Assembly: GCA_964492065.1 (NCBI GenBank) | Contig: CAZBHH010000007.1 | Coordinates: 51,245 to 115,244, forward strand | Origin: JADKAC01 sp964492065 | Lineage (GTDB): Bacteria > Bacteroidota > Bacteroidia > Chitinophagales > BACL12 | Length of the DNA: 64,000 nucleotides | Reading direction: 5' to 3' | Shown: piece by piece, positions 1 through 9,513 of the stretch | Layout of the letters: every line of letters starts with the position of its first letter | Numbering within the stretch: position 1 is the first letter of the stretch | Translations under genes and position numbers: made by a program | The notes under the pieces: generated by a model | Database searches by the model: none | Told to the model about the DNA's origin: nothing | What the model saw: the letters and a program-made list of their open reading frames with translations, nothing else

Positions 1-71
1 CGATGTTCGAACTGCTCGGTTTGAAACCTCGTGTCGCTTATAAAGAAGAAGTAAGCACAACAGAGGAATAA
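1..71 (+). CDS. C-terminal end of an unidentified protein (partial)
   Basis: An open frame enters from the left edge and stops with TAA at 69-71. The last residues include FELLGLKPR and an acidic tail ending STTEE. Too little is present to name the family. The 171 bases between this stop and bioF show no gene or clear regulatory site. Confidence 0.45.
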   Translation, partial: MFELLGLKPRVAYKEEVSTTEE

Positions 72-242
72 ATCATTACTAAAGCCGGCAGACTTAAAAC
101 CTTTGTGCTGCCGAGCCGGATGTGCGGCATAATTTTTCCATTGTTGCAATAAACGCATTGAAGTAAACTCATATTCAGAGCAGGAAAAATGGCAGCACAT
201 TCTGCCGCATGCGGGCATAAGATTTTTTAATTTCAACCCCGA

Positions 243-1370
243 ATGGATGCACTAATCGACAGGCTCAACCAATACCTGATAAAGCGGGAGGCTGACAATG
301 CGCTGCGCATTTTAAAAACCGATGTGACGGGAGTAGATTTTTCTTCCAATGACTATCTCGGTTTTGCAAAAGACCCGCAACTCCGGGAATTAATTATGGA
401 AAGAATCGGCAGTCTGAACAGGATTGGTTCGGGCGGATCGAGATTGCTGACGGGCAATAATGCATTGGTTGAAGATCTTGAAAATACAATAGCCGGTTTT
501 CACCATGCCGGCACTGCTTTGTTATTTAATTCGGGATATGAGGCAAATGCGGGATTAATAGCCACGGTTTGCCGCCGCGGCGATCTGATCGTTTTTGATG
601 CATTGTGCCACGCTTCCCTCAGGGAAGGTATGCAGTTGAGTCATGCACGCAGCATCTCATTTGCGCACAACGATGTGGCACATTTGGAAAAACTACTGAA
701 GCAGTCGGCTAATCAAAAATTTATCGTGACCGAATCGGTGTTTTCCATGGATGGCGACTTGTGTCCGTTGCACGGTATCGTCCGCATTGCAGAAAAATAT
801 AATGCAGCCATTATCCTCGATGAAGCACATGCAACCGGTGTGATAGGAGAGCGGGGCGAAGGGCTGGCTCAATCGCTTCGCCTGGAGCAATACCTGTTTG
901 CACGAGTGCATACATTCGGCAAAGCAATCGGTATGAATGGCGCCGCTGTTTTGGGCGATGCGGTGTTGCGCAGGTATTTAATAAACTTTTGCAAGCCGTT
1001 TATTTATACTACAGCGCCCAACATGTTACTGCTGGAAGCGGTGTATGCTGCCTATGCGTATTTAAATCAAAATCCGGCATTTGTAAAGCAACTGCAGGCG
1101 CTGATAATGCACTTCAATGCGGAAGCAAAGCGATTAAACCTGCCATTTATCCCTTCAGACAGCGCCATTCATTGCCTCATTATTTCGGGCAATGCACAAG
1201 TGAAAGCGGCGGCAAACGCATTGGCGGAACGTGGATTTGACGTGCGGCCGATACTGAGCCCGACAGTTGCCGCCGGCGCCGAGCGGCTGCGCATTTGCCT
1301 GCATATTTATAATACGAAGGAAGAGATTTCACAGGTATTGCAAACCATTTCAGACCTGTTGCAGCGATGA
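243..1370 (+). CDS. bioF: 8-amino-7-oxononanoate synthase-like PLP enzyme (BioF/KBL family)
   Basis: Alpha-oxoamine synthase of about the usual length (375 aa). In biotin synthesis such enzymes condense pimeloyl-ACP or pimeloyl-CoA with alanine in the cytoplasm. Family landmarks are present in order: the substrate-entry motif SNDYLG (35-40), the glycine-rich GSGGSRLLTG (62-71), the PLP-stacking His123 in LCHAS, DEAHATG (193-199) and the Schiff-base Lys227 in HTFGKAIG. The close relatives glycine C-acetyltransferase and serine palmitoyltransferase share this fold; the SNDYLG start and length favour BioF, but no other bio gene is in the window. The stop overlaps the next gene by four bases (ATGA), so the two are probably co-translated. 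Confidence 0.85.
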   Translation: MDALIDRLNQYLIKREADNALRILKTDVTGVDFSSNDYLGFAKDPQLRELIMERIGSLNRIGSGGSRLLTGNNALVEDLENTIAGFHHAGTALLFNSGYEANAGLIATVCRRGDLIVFDALCHASLREGMQLSHARSISFAHNDVAHLEKLLKQSANQKFIVTESVFSMDGDLCPLHGIVRIAEKYNAAIILDEAHATGVIGERGEGLAQSLRLEQYLFARVHTFGKAIGMNGAAVLGDAVLRRYLINFCKPFIYTTAPNMLLLEAVYAAYAYLNQNPAFVKQLQALIMHFNAEAKRLNLPFIPSDSAIHCLIISGNAQVKAAANALAERGFDVRPILSPTVAAGAERLRICLHIYNTKEEISQVLQTISDLLQR

Positions 1371-2917
1371 AAACTTCTGTAGAAATATCGGTGGCGCCGG
1401 GAAAGGCAGACGATAAGCTCACATTGGAAGATATGTTGCGAAAGCAATTGAAGATCGCCGGCGATTTTGAATTTCGCACCGTCAAACGATCCATTGATGC
1501 GAGGGCGAAACAGGTGAAAGTGCGCCTGCGCATCGATGTGTTTCAAAATGAAAAAATGGAATTGCGGGATTTTCATATTCCCGCTTACCCGCCGGTACAA
1601 AATGCAAAACCGGTTACTATTATCGGCTGCGGGCCTGCCGGATTGTTTGCGGCAATTACATTGATAAAACGCGGTTACAAGCCCGTAATTTTTGAGCGTG
1701 GAAAGGATGTGAGGTTGCGCCGTTTCGACCTCGCCACCATCAATAAAGAAGGGGTTGTAAATCCCGAATCCAATTATTGCTTCGGCGAAGGCGGCGCAGG
1801 TACTTACAGCGACGGCAAACTCTACACCCGTTCAGATAAAAGAGGCGATGTGCAGTCGGTGCTGCATACCTTCGTGCAGTTTGGTGCGCCTGAAGATATC
1901 TTAATAGATGCGCATCCGCATATCGGAACGAACAAACTACCTAAAATTATTGAGGCGATGCGGCACTTTATTTTAAATGCCGGCGGAGAAATACATTTCA
2001 ACAGTAAGCTGACAGATATCCATGTGCAATTCGGCAGCGTTACCGGGATTGAAATAAATAGCGGTACAAGCATGCGCACATCGCATCTGGTGTTGGCAAC
2101 AGGACATTCGGCGAGAGATATTTTTGAGTTGCTACACTCGAAACAAATACTTATCGAGGCAAAACCCTTTGCGTTGGGCGTGCGCATTGAACATCCGCAG
2201 GCGCTGATAGACAGCATGCAATACCATTGCGCAATCCGCGATCCGAAATTGCCGCCTGCATCGTATAATTTTTCGGAACCCACACCGGGAAAAACAGCCT
2301 ATTCATTTTGTATGTGCCCCGGGGGCATTATTGCGCCCTGCGCCACTTCGGGAGGGGAAGTGGTTACCAACGGATGGAGTCCGAGCAAACGCAACAATCC
2401 GTTTGCAAATTCGGGATTTGTGGTAAATGTAGATTTAGCGGATATGCATGCATATGAAAAATACGGTGCGATGCGGGGCGTGCAGTTTCAGCGCCGGGTA
2501 GAGCAAGCAGCCTGGCAGGCGGGAGGCCGGACCCTGGCGGCGCCGGCTCAGCGGATGGCGGATTTTGTCGCAAATCAACCGAGCGTGAATTTGCCGCAAT
2601 GTTCCTATCAACCGGGTATTGTAAGCGCCGATTTGCATACCGTACTGCCGCCGTTTATCGCTGCGCATCTGCGAATGGCATTCCTGCAAATACAAAAAAA
2701 ACGCAGCGCCTTTTTTACCAATGAAGCCGTACTCGTAGCAACCGAATCACGCACTTCTTCGCCGGTGCGCATACCCCGTGACAAAGAGACATTACAACAC
2801 GTGCAGATAAGAGGGTTATATCCCTGCGGCGAAGGCGCCGGCTATGCGGGAGGTATCGTGAGCGCCGCTATGGATGGTATTCGGGTGGCCGAAAAAATCG
2901 CTGTATCCGCTGCGTAA
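1367..2917 (+). CDS. Uncharacterised FAD-dependent dehydrogenase (COG2509-type)
   Basis: A 516-aa flavoprotein. After an N-terminal domain of about 80 residues it has a Rossmann dinucleotide-binding motif GCGPAGLFAA near residue 88, followed by an acidic residue at the end of the second strand (VIFERG). The block CFGEGGAGTYSDGKL and the C-terminal GEGAGYAGGIVSAAMDG are typical of the COG2509 group of soluble FAD-dependent dehydrogenases. Substrate is unknown for the family. Start codon overlaps the bioF stop, so it is likely translated in tandem with bioF; a role in biotin synthesis is not implied by anything in the sequence. Confidence 0.8.
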   Translation: MKTSVEISVAPGKADDKLTLEDMLRKQLKIAGDFEFRTVKRSIDARAKQVKVRLRIDVFQNEKMELRDFHIPAYPPVQNAKPVTIIGCGPAGLFAAITLIKRGYKPVIFERGKDVRLRRFDLATINKEGVVNPESNYCFGEGGAGTYSDGKLYTRSDKRGDVQSVLHTFVQFGAPEDILIDAHPHIGTNKLPKIIEAMRHFILNAGGEIHFNSKLTDIHVQFGSVTGIEINSGTSMRTSHLVLATGHSARDIFELLHSKQILIEAKPFALGVRIEHPQALIDSMQYHCAIRDPKLPPASYNFSEPTPGKTAYSFCMCPGGIIAPCATSGGEVVTNGWSPSKRNNPFANSGFVVNVDLADMHAYEKYGAMRGVQFQRRVEQAAWQAGGRTLAAPAQRMADFVANQPSVNLPQCSYQPGIVSADLHTVLPPFIAAHLRMAFLQIQKKRSAFFTNEAVLVATESRTSSPVRIPRDKETLQHVQIRGLYPCGEGAGYAGGIVSAAMDGIRVAEKIAVSAA

Positions 2918-2927
2918 CAGGGCATTG

Positions 2928-4442
2928 TTATTTGCGGTTAAACATATACGGTTGCATATCAACAAAATCGTTCACCGTCAATGTAATACTGCTTATTTTG
3001 TTTTGCTCTTTTGCAAACGACACTTGCTTCACGCCGTAAATGGGATCGGAATATGTACACAGGAATGTATTACCGCCTAATGGCTCCAACACGGCCGTTA
3101 AAAATGAATGATGCGGGAACCGCACTTCGAGCTTGCCTGCACTGACTTCGATTTGAATATCGCCGTACAAGCGGTTGTGATAGGTGCCTGCATAAGCGGC
3201 AAGAGGCAATTCGGGAGGATTGGCCATCGCTGCGAGTGCCTGCCACTGATGAATCTCCTGCCAGATACGTTCATTTTCCGACTGAAAATACGCATGATAG
3301 ATTGCGCTGATATTGCGGTAGGGCATTTCGAAAAACGCTTCGGTTAGTTGCATCATCAGTGCGTCGTACAGCGAATTCGCATCGGTATTGGTCAAAATGG
3401 CAAATCCGAGATTCTCTTCGGGGATGATGCACACGGCTGTTACAAAACCGTTTGTGCCGCCGTAATGCCATAACATACGCCTTCCATTGTAATCGCCGAT
3501 AAACCAGCCGAGTCCATAGGTGTTAAAATGTTTACCGGGATACAGTCCTGAATAAATATCGCCGACAATGCAGCGAGAAGAATACGTATTGCGCAAAGCT
3601 TTGTAGGGCACCACCTGCCTGTCTTTGTATTTTCCCTCCTGCAGTTGCATCAGTAGCCAATGGCTCAAATCGTGAACGGATGAATTAATGCTCGCCGCAG
3701 GGCCGAGGTTGTCGATATCGGCGTAATCAATTTTTATCAAGGCATTATCTGCCATAGTGTAAGGTGTGCATTTATTGGAATCCCGCCGCAGTGCATCAAT
3801 GGTGGTTGAACTGCGATGCATTTCCAAAGGCGTGAACAAGCGATTCCGGATATAATCATCCCAGGTAGTATCGCTGACCAGATGGATAATTTCCCCCGCT
3901 GCCACAAAACCCACATTGCAATAGCCGTATGTATCCCTGAAATCAAACACCATTTCCTGGTTGGCAATGCTTTCCACCATTTGACGGCGGGTCAAATCGC
4001 TGTTCCAATGCAGGAAATCGCCTTCAAACGTCTCAAACCCCAGTCGATGGCTGACGACATCTTCAATTGTCACCAATTGAGTAAGGCCCGGATCGGGCAT
4101 GTGAAAATAATCGAGGTAATCCACCACCTTGTCGTCGAGTTGCAGGTCGCCTTGTTCCTGCAACAATGCAAGCGCAGTGCCGGTAAACGCCTTCGTATTG
4201 GAGGCGATTTGAAATAAGGTATTTTCATCTACGGGCAGTTTGGTGTCCAGGTCGCGGACGCCATACCCCTTGGATATCAGCACTTCTCCGTCTTTCACGA
4301 TGGTCAGCGCCATGCCCGGGATATTCCAGCGCTGCATTTCACGCTGCAGGTAATTGTCCAGGCTGTCGGTGATAAAAGCGGGTTGGGCATTTGCAATAAC
4401 ACATGTGGTAACAAATGCAATAACAGTTAACAGTGGTTTCAT
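2928..4442 (-). CDS. Secreted serine hydrolase with beta-lactamase/penicillin-binding-protein (class C-like) fold
   Basis: A 504-aa exported protein with an N-terminal signal peptide ending near ANAQ (20). The catalytic triad of the serine beta-lactamase superfamily is visible: Ser81-x-x-Lys84 (SNTK), Tyr174-x-Asn176 (YCN) and HYGG at 326-329 in place of the third KTG box. A C-terminal beta-rich domain of about 110 residues (AYAGTYHNRLYGDIQIE) resembles the DUF3471-type extension found on esterase/peptidase members. Such proteins are usually D-amino peptidases or esterases, so it should not be read as a resistance gene. Its start lies 9 bases after the WbqC-family gene's stop, which suggests an operon. 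Confidence 0.8.
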   Translation of the reverse strand: MKPLLTVIAFVTTCVIANAQPAFITDSLDNYLQREMQRWNIPGMALTIVKDGEVLISKGYGVRDLDTKLPVDENTLFQIASNTKAFTGTALALLQEQGDLQLDDKVVDYLDYFHMPDPGLTQLVTIEDVVSHRLGFETFEGDFLHWNSDLTRRQMVESIANQEMVFDFRDTYGYCNVGFVAAGEIIHLVSDTTWDDYIRNRLFTPLEMHRSSTTIDALRRDSNKCTPYTMADNALIKIDYADIDNLGPAASINSSVHDLSHWLLMQLQEGKYKDRQVVPYKALRNTYSSRCIVGDIYSGLYPGKHFNTYGLGWFIGDYNGRRMLWHYGGTNGFVTAVCIIPEENLGFAILTNTDANSLYDALMMQLTEAFFEMPYRNISAIYHAYFQSENERIWQEIHQWQALAAMANPPELPLAAYAGTYHNRLYGDIQIEVSAGKLEVRFPHHSFLTAVLEPLGGNTFLCTYSDPIYGVKQVSFAKEQNKISSITLTVNDFVDMQPYMFNRK

Positions 4443-4451
4443 ACATTCAAG

Positions 4452-5063
4452 TTAAAATTGATACTTCCCCTTGTTGCAAAGCAAATCAAAAATGCTGAGA
4501 TCTTTTTGGAAATCAAACCTGTCGGAGAAAACCTGTGTATAATTCCCCACCGTATCCGAAAGCGAAGTATGCGCAATTCCCGACCGCAGGAGATTGCGTT
4601 TGTCGTCTGTAGCTGCATCGGGTTGTGAGATATAACCTTCGGTAAATGCGAATGATGTCGTCGTTTTAATAAATTGTAAAATAATTTCCAGCAGGTGGAA
4701 GTTCAGATCGATGAGGCGCTCCCATTTGCGGCTGTAGGCGGGGGCAAACAAGTCTTCGAAGTATTCGAAATACGGCGAACGACGGTAGCAGGAACACAAC
4801 GTCATCCAATGGATTTTTTGCCAGGGCTCTGCATTGCTGATGCGCACCTGGTGCAATGGCCGGTGCTGATGTTTGCCGTGTTCGAGCGGGACGGATAACA
4901 GCAGGACGCCATTCGGGCCGAGAATTTTACAGCGGTTGCGGTAGCTGCCCTTCTCGTAATGCCCATGGATGTCGAGCAGGGCTTTTTCATAACCGGCGAC
5001 GAGCGCAAACCAGGAAATTGGTGGCAGGTAAGGCAATTCTATCAAAACCGTATTTTTTGACAT
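4452..5063 (-). CDS. WbqC-like family protein
   Basis: A 203-aa cytoplasmic protein. The N-terminal pattern (ELPYLPPISWFALV), the charged GSYRNRC block and the repeated aromatic residues in HWMTLCSCYRRSPYFEYF match the WbqC-like family, which is often found in surface polysaccharide loci but has no established reaction. It starts 61 bases from the divergent GWxTD gene and is followed directly by the serine hydrolase on the same strand. Confidence 0.75.
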   Translation of the reverse strand: MSKNTVLIELPYLPPISWFALVAGYEKALLDIHGHYEKGSYRNRCKILGPNGVLLLSVPLEHGKHQHRPLHQVRISNAEPWQKIHWMTLCSCYRRSPYFEYFEDLFAPAYSRKWERLIDLNFHLLEIILQFIKTTTSFAFTEGYISQPDAATDDKRNLLRSGIAHTSLSDTVGNYTQVFSDRFDFQKDLSIFDLLCNKGKYQF

Positions 5064-5124
5064 CAGTTTGAAATTATATTGCGAAAATAGGCGTTGTGTA
5101 CAGTAACTTTATACATCGTTAACA

Positions 5125-6597
5125 ATGTATATGAAACAGCCAGGCGTACTTCTTCTTTTCATCCTGTTATTCATTCAAACCCAGGCGCAGGAGTTGCGTT
5201 CGGGTGTCAACATGCGCAGTGCGCAGTTTTTCCTGCCGGGGGAAGGTCCATACGTGGAAATGTACATGGTCATTGCCGGCTCGGCGCTGCACTACGAAAG
5301 AAATAAAAAGCATTTGTTTGAGGCGGGCGTCGAGGTGCAAATCGTCATTTTAGAGAACGGAACGGTATTCGCCTTTGATAAGTACAACCTGATAACACCG
5401 GGGATCGTGGATTCCACATCCGTAGATTTCAGCCTGATGGATCAAAAGCGATTATTTCTGCCCGATCAGTCGGCTACGGTGGAAGTTAAGATTACCGACC
5501 TGCAGGACTCGACAAATACATTTGAATATACCGAAGTGATTTTGCCCGCCGCCGACAATGCAATTGCCATCTCGGATATTCAATGGGTGGATACAATTAA
5601 GCCTGCCGGTAAATCCACCCAGTTTACAAAAAACGATTACGATTTATTGCCTTATGCCGCCGATTTTTTTCCGACGTCAAGAGAAAACATCCGGTTCTAT
5701 GGCGAAGTGTACCACACCGATCAATACACCAATGGCGAGGATGTGCTGATTACCTTCAGCATACGCAGCGCTTCGTCAGATGCTCATAACCCGAACTTTT
5801 ACCAATACTTAAAAAGCAAACCGTTGCCGGTGATTTCGTTTTTGAGAGACATGGATATCTCCGAACTGCCGAGCGGCAATTATCACCTGGTGGTAGAAGT
5901 GCGCAACAAAAAGAACGAACTGATTGCCGTTAAAAAGCAGTATTTCCAGCGGGCAAAAATTGGAGCGGTTACCACATACGACAATATTGCGATGGTGAAT
6001 ACCGATCATACATTTGTCGCCGATTATACCGCCGAGCAATTGGATTATTTTCTGGAAATTATAAAACCGCGGGGCACATCGGGAGAAGCAAAAATGATCG
6101 AGTCGCTCACGTCTGTTGCGGATATGGAGATGAAAAAGAAATTCCTGTACAATTTCTGGCTTCAGCGCAATCCCACAGATCCGTATGGCGAGTGGAAACA
6201 GTATTTGGAAATGGTTACGGCCGTGAACCGCGAGTTTGGCTCGCCCAGCAAACCGGGCTACCGCACCGACCGCGGCAGGGTGTATCTGCAATACGGCCCG
6301 CCCAGCGACCGGTTGCTCGCTCCCAATGAACCGAATGCCTTTCCTTATGAAATTTGGTTCTACGACGTGTTGCCCGACAAACAAACCAAAATCGGATTTG
6401 CATTCTACGACCGCACGGTCATTACTAACGATTACAGGTTGCTGCACAGCAATGCCAGAGGCGAACTGCACGATGCACGATGGAAATTAGTGCTCTACGA
6501 AAATGTAGCTGCGCCGTATATCTTATCCGATTTCGACCAAACGGATATAACAGATAAGCTCGAGAGAATCCGCCCCGCAGATGTGTACGATTTCTGA
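5125..6597 (+). CDS. GWxTD domain-containing secreted protein
   Basis: A 490-aa exported protein with a hydrophobic signal sequence (GVLLLFILLFIQTQA, about residues 7-21). The C-terminal third carries the GWxTD-domain pattern: WLQRNPTDPYGEWKQYLEMV, then REFGSPSKPGYRTDRGRVYLQYGPPSDR. The domain is widespread in Bacteroidota and of unknown function. The start at 5125 or the ATG at 5131 both give a full signal peptide. It is divergent from the WbqC gene. The GT2 gene starts 42 bases after its stop. Confidence 0.8.
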   Translation: MYMKQPGVLLLFILLFIQTQAQELRSGVNMRSAQFFLPGEGPYVEMYMVIAGSALHYERNKKHLFEAGVEVQIVILENGTVFAFDKYNLITPGIVDSTSVDFSLMDQKRLFLPDQSATVEVKITDLQDSTNTFEYTEVILPAADNAIAISDIQWVDTIKPAGKSTQFTKNDYDLLPYAADFFPTSRENIRFYGEVYHTDQYTNGEDVLITFSIRSASSDAHNPNFYQYLKSKPLPVISFLRDMDISELPSGNYHLVVEVRNKKNELIAVKKQYFQRAKIGAVTTYDNIAMVNTDHTFVADYTAEQLDYFLEIIKPRGTSGEAKMIESLTSVADMEMKKKFLYNFWLQRNPTDPYGEWKQYLEMVTAVNREFGSPSKPGYRTDRGRVYLQYGPPSDRLLAPNEPNAFPYEIWFYDVLPDKQTKIGFAFYDRTVITNDYRLLHSNARGELHDARWKLVLYENVAAPYILSDFDQTDITDKLERIRPADVYDF

Positions 6598-6639
6598 TGT
6601 TATTGGAATACCGTTAAACATCTTATATTTACCTCACGG

Positions 6640-7707
6640 ATGGAGCCGGATGACATTCTCGATAAACCTTTAGTTGCTGTTGTTATCCTTTCATGGAATG
6701 GAAAACATTTCCTTGAGAAATTTTTACCCAATGTACTTACAACCGCTTATTCCCCGGTAGATTACTACGTGATAGACAACGCCTCTACCGATGCGACGGA
6801 AGAGTATATCCGCCGGGATTTTCCGCAGGTAAAAGTAATCCGCCTCAAGACAAATGAAGGCTTTGCCAAAGGGTATAATATCGGGCTGGAACAAATCAAT
6901 GCCGATTATTTCGTGTTGTTAAACCAGGATGTGGAGATAACACCCGATTGGATTGATGCGATGGTTCACACGATGGAGAATGACCCGGAAATAGCCGTTT
7001 GCCAGCCGAAGATTTTGTCCTACGACGATAAAACCCTGTTTGAACATGCCGGTGCGGCGGGAGGTTATATCGATAAATTCGGTTATCCGTTTTGCAAAGG
7101 GCGCATTTTCAATACCCTGGAATCAGATGCCGGCCAATACAATGTGAATGAACCCGTCTTTTGGGCATCAGGCGCTGCCATGTGCATTCGCTCCGAGTTG
7201 TTTTTCCGCATGAAGGGATTCGATGAAGATTACTTTGCCCACATGGAAGAGATAGATCTGTGCTGGCGGTTGAAGCGCTGCGGTTACCGGGTGTACGCAG
7301 TAAATGATGTCCAGGTGTATCACGTGGGCGGCGGTAGTTTGAGCAAAGAAAACCCGTATAAAACCTATCTCAATTTCAGAAACAACCTGAGCATGTTGTT
7401 TAAGAACCTGGATGCAATTGAGTTGCTTTGGAAATTACCGCTCAGATTACTGGTGTTCGACCTGCTTGCTGTCTGCAATGCCTTGCTGCAGAAAAAATGG
7501 AATATCGCATGGGCAATCGTGAGAGCGGACTGGTATTTTTTTGTGTCGGTACCCATGTTGATTTCAAAGCGCACTCGAACCAACCACCTCATTTCCGTGA
7601 GTAAGATTGCGGAATCTACCGTAAAGCAAAAGGGGTATTACCCAAAGAGCATCGTTTGGGATTTTTTTGTGCGCAGGAAAAATAAATTTTCAGACCTGCG
7701 ATTTTAA
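6640..7707 (+). CDS. Glycosyltransferase family 2 (rhamnosyltransferase-like)
   Basis: A 355-aa inverting GT-A glycosyltransferase. It opens with VAVVILSWNG, has the DNASTDAT motif, a metal-site region LNQDVEI near residue 95, and the late catalytic-loop pattern FDEDYFAHMEEIDLCWRLKRCGY, which is typical of WbbL/RfbN-like enzymes that add sugars to O-antigen or exopolysaccharide. A hydrophobic stretch (ELLWKLPLRLLVFDLLAVC, about 267-285) suggests membrane association. The 3' end overlaps the convergent aroQ gene by 18 bases. Confidence 0.85.
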   Translation: MEPDDILDKPLVAVVILSWNGKHFLEKFLPNVLTTAYSPVDYYVIDNASTDATEEYIRRDFPQVKVIRLKTNEGFAKGYNIGLEQINADYFVLLNQDVEITPDWIDAMVHTMENDPEIAVCQPKILSYDDKTLFEHAGAAGGYIDKFGYPFCKGRIFNTLESDAGQYNVNEPVFWASGAAMCIRSELFFRMKGFDEDYFAHMEEIDLCWRLKRCGYRVYAVNDVQVYHVGGGSLSKENPYKTYLNFRNNLSMLFKNLDAIELLWKLPLRLLVFDLLAVCNALLQKKWNIAWAIVRADWYFFVSVPMLISKRTRTNHLISVSKIAESTVKQKGYYPKSIVWDFFVRRKNKFSDLRF

Positions 7708-8121
7708 TTCTGTCAAATAGCGGATTGCAAGGGCGTATCCCTGTAGTCCCAAACCGCAAATCAGGCCTTTGCACCTGCCGGCGATCAGATCGGTGTGGCG
7801 AAATTCTTCCCTGCTGAAGGTATTGGAAATGTGAATGGAAACTACCGGTGCGCTTATGGCAGAAATGGCATCGGCAATGGCGACACTGGTATGCGAATAG
7901 CCGCCCGCATTGAGAATGATACCATCGGCCTTAAAACCGTGTGCGTGCAGTGCATCTATAATTTCCCCTTCGATATTGCTCTGAAAATATTCCAGCGCCA
8001 CTGTCGGAAAACTGCGTTGCAGGCCGGTAAAAAAATCTTCAAAAGTCTGTGAACCGTATATCCCCGGTTCGCGGATGCCCAATAGATTCAGGTTGGGGCC
8101 GTTAATAATAAGTATCTGCAT
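7690..8121 (-). CDS. aroQ: Type II 3-dehydroquinate dehydratase
   Basis: Third step of the shikimate pathway: 3-dehydroquinate to 3-dehydroshikimate in the cytoplasm. The 143-aa length is right for the type II dodecameric enzyme. Motifs visible: INGPNLNLLGIREPGIYG at the N terminus with the catalytic Tyr, NAGGYSHTSVAI, VSIHISN with the catalytic His, and REEFRHTD. The start at 8121 is preferred over the in-frame ATG at 8130 because a TAATTTTG promoter box (8128-8135, minus strand) would overlap the earlier codon. It converges on and overlaps the GT2 gene. Confidence 0.9.
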   Translation of the reverse strand: MQILIINGPNLNLLGIREPGIYGSQTFEDFFTGLQRSFPTVALEYFQSNIEGEIIDALHAHGFKADGIILNAGGYSHTSVAIADAISAISAPVVSIHISNTFSREEFRHTDLIAGRCKGLICGLGLQGYALAIRYLTELKSQV

Positions 8122-8202
8122 TATGTACAAAATTAGTTCAATTCACAATTTTCTGTGGCGGAAGCGCCGTCGATTACCGTAATGGAGGTTAATTTTCATT
8201 TA

Positions 8203-9105
8203 ATGCAATGGAAAGATAGCATCAAGGAATTCAAACTGTATCTGCAACTGGAAAAATCCTTATCGGCCAATTCTGTTGAAGCCTATCTGCACGATATTGA
8301 AAGGTTGTCTGAATTTGTGGAAATATTCTATCCGGAAATATTACCCCATACCATGCAACAGGAACATCTCTCTAAATTTATTCACTACCTGAATGAGATC
8401 GGTATGAACGACCGGTCGCAGGCACGCATGATTTCGGGTGTGCGGGCATTCTTTAAATTTTTGCTGATGGACGACCGCATAGATACAGATCCTTCGCAGT
8501 TGCTCGAATTGCCGAAACTGAAAAAGAAATTGCCCGATACGCTGAATGTCGGGGAAATCAATGCCATTCTGGAAGCCGTGGACATGAGTAGGCCGGATGG
8601 CATGCGCAACCGTGCCATCCTGGAGACGCTGTACAGTTGCGGGCTTCGGGTAAGCGAATTAACCGAGTTAAGAATTTCTGATCTCCACCTGCAGGTGGAT
8701 TTTATAAAGGTAACCGGCAAGGGCAATAAGGAGCGGTTGGTGCCGATAGGCAGGAGCGCTAAGCAAAGTATCACCGCATATCTGGAACATATCCGGGTGC
8801 AGGTACCTATACAAAAGGGTTTTGAAGACCATGTGTTTTTAAACCGGCGGGGCAGGAAGCTGACCCGGATTTATATATTTCTGATGCTGCGGCAATACGC
8901 CGCCGCCGCCGGTATCCGCAAGACGATTTCGCCGCATACCTTCCGGCATTCCTTTGCCACCCATCTCATCGAAGGCGGTGCGGGATTGCGGGCGGTGCAG
9001 GAAATGCTGGGACATGAAAGCATTACTACCACCGAAATCTATACCCACCTCGACAGGGAATTTCTCAGGGATACTCTGATTCAGTATCACCCCCGGTTCA
9101 AGTAA
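8203..9105 (+). CDS. xerD: Site-specific tyrosine recombinase XerD
   Basis: Chromosome-dimer resolvase acting at dif. With the ATG at 8203 the protein is 300 aa, the standard XerD length, and starts MQWKDSIKEF; earlier ATG (8182) and GTG (8155) codons only add an unconserved extension. An N-terminal SAM-like DNA-binding domain (QLEKSLSANSVEAYLHDI) precedes the catalytic domain with Arg in YSCGLRVSEL, His-x-x-Arg in HTFRHSFATHL, and LGHESITTTEIYTHL with the nucleophilic Tyr. Neighbours are housekeeping genes, so this is not a phage or integron integrase. Confidence 0.9.
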   Translation: MQWKDSIKEFKLYLQLEKSLSANSVEAYLHDIERLSEFVEIFYPEILPHTMQQEHLSKFIHYLNEIGMNDRSQARMISGVRAFFKFLLMDDRIDTDPSQLLELPKLKKKLPDTLNVGEINAILEAVDMSRPDGMRNRAILETLYSCGLRVSELTELRISDLHLQVDFIKVTGKGNKERLVPIGRSAKQSITAYLEHIRVQVPIQKGFEDHVFLNRRGRKLTRIYIFLMLRQYAAAAGIRKTISPHTFRHSFATHLIEGGAGLRAVQEMLGHESITTTEIYTHLDREFLRDTLIQYHPRFK

Positions 9106-9130
9106 AGTTCTCCGATTCAATTTTCACTGC

Positions 9131-9138
9131 TATCTTTG
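9131..9138 (+). promoter_or_regulatory. TAnnTTTG promoter box for tRNA-Leu
   Basis: TATCTTTG matches the Bacteroidota -7 element and lies 17 bases before the tRNA gene. No TTG is seen at the usual distance upstream. Confidence 0.55.
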
Positions 9139-9155
9139 CCGCCTGTCTCCCCAAT

Positions 9156-9239
9156 GCCCAGGTGGCGAAACTGGTAGACGCACCAGCTTGAGGGGCTGGC
9201 GTCCGCAAGGATGTGCAAGTTCGAATCTTGTCCTGGGCA
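9156..9239 (+). tRNA. tRNA-Leu, anticodon GAG
   Basis: An 84-nt class II tRNA. The acceptor arms GCCCAGG (9156-9162) and CCTGGGC (9232-9238) pair fully. The D-arm region holds ACTGGTAGACGC, the anticodon arm is CCAGC-TTGAGGG-GCTGG giving anticodon GAG, a variable arm follows (CGTCCGCAAGGATG), and the T arm contains GTTCGAATC. The discriminator base is A and CCA is not encoded. Confidence 0.95.
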
Positions 9240-9281
9240 CTTGTCATTTTAAAGGCACTCTCTCGTTACAACGGACTTCAT

Positions 9282-9509
9282 TTAAGGGAATAACTCCCTG
9301 ACGGGATGCAGTCTGTCCCGCATATAATTTTTCAGGTTAATGAGAAAGGCGAGGCTCATATATACCAATACCGGCGAGCCTAAGGTGAGAAAAGTAATGT
9401 AGATGAAAAACAAGCGAATGCGTGATGTGGCGATTCCCATTTTTTCACCGAGATAGGAACAAACTCCGAATACCCCTTTTTCCACCAGGTATTTTAACTG
9501 ATTGAACAT
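9282..9509 (-). CDS. PspC-domain small membrane protein
   Basis: A 75-aa protein with the PspC pattern: KGVFGVCSYLGEKMGI followed by one long hydrophobic helix (about 34-56). PspC domains are inner-membrane parts of envelope-stress systems, and lone copies are common in Bacteroidota. The start is 5 bases from a promoter box at 9514-9521, so the leader must be very short. Confidence 0.8.
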   Translation of the reverse strand: MFNQLKYLVEKGVFGVCSYLGEKMGIATSRIRLFFIYITFLTLGSPVLVYMSLAFLINLKNYMRDRLHPVRELFP

Positions 9510-9513
9510 ATAG

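Noticed and set aside
2928..4442. Beta-lactamase as an antibiotic-resistance gene
   Set aside because: The third motif is HYGG rather than KTG and a C-terminal extension is present, as in esterase or D-peptidase members of the fold.
8203..9105. Tyrosine recombinase as a mobile-element integrase
   Set aside because: Length, motifs and housekeeping neighbours fit chromosomal XerD, and it is 50 kb away from the repeat array.
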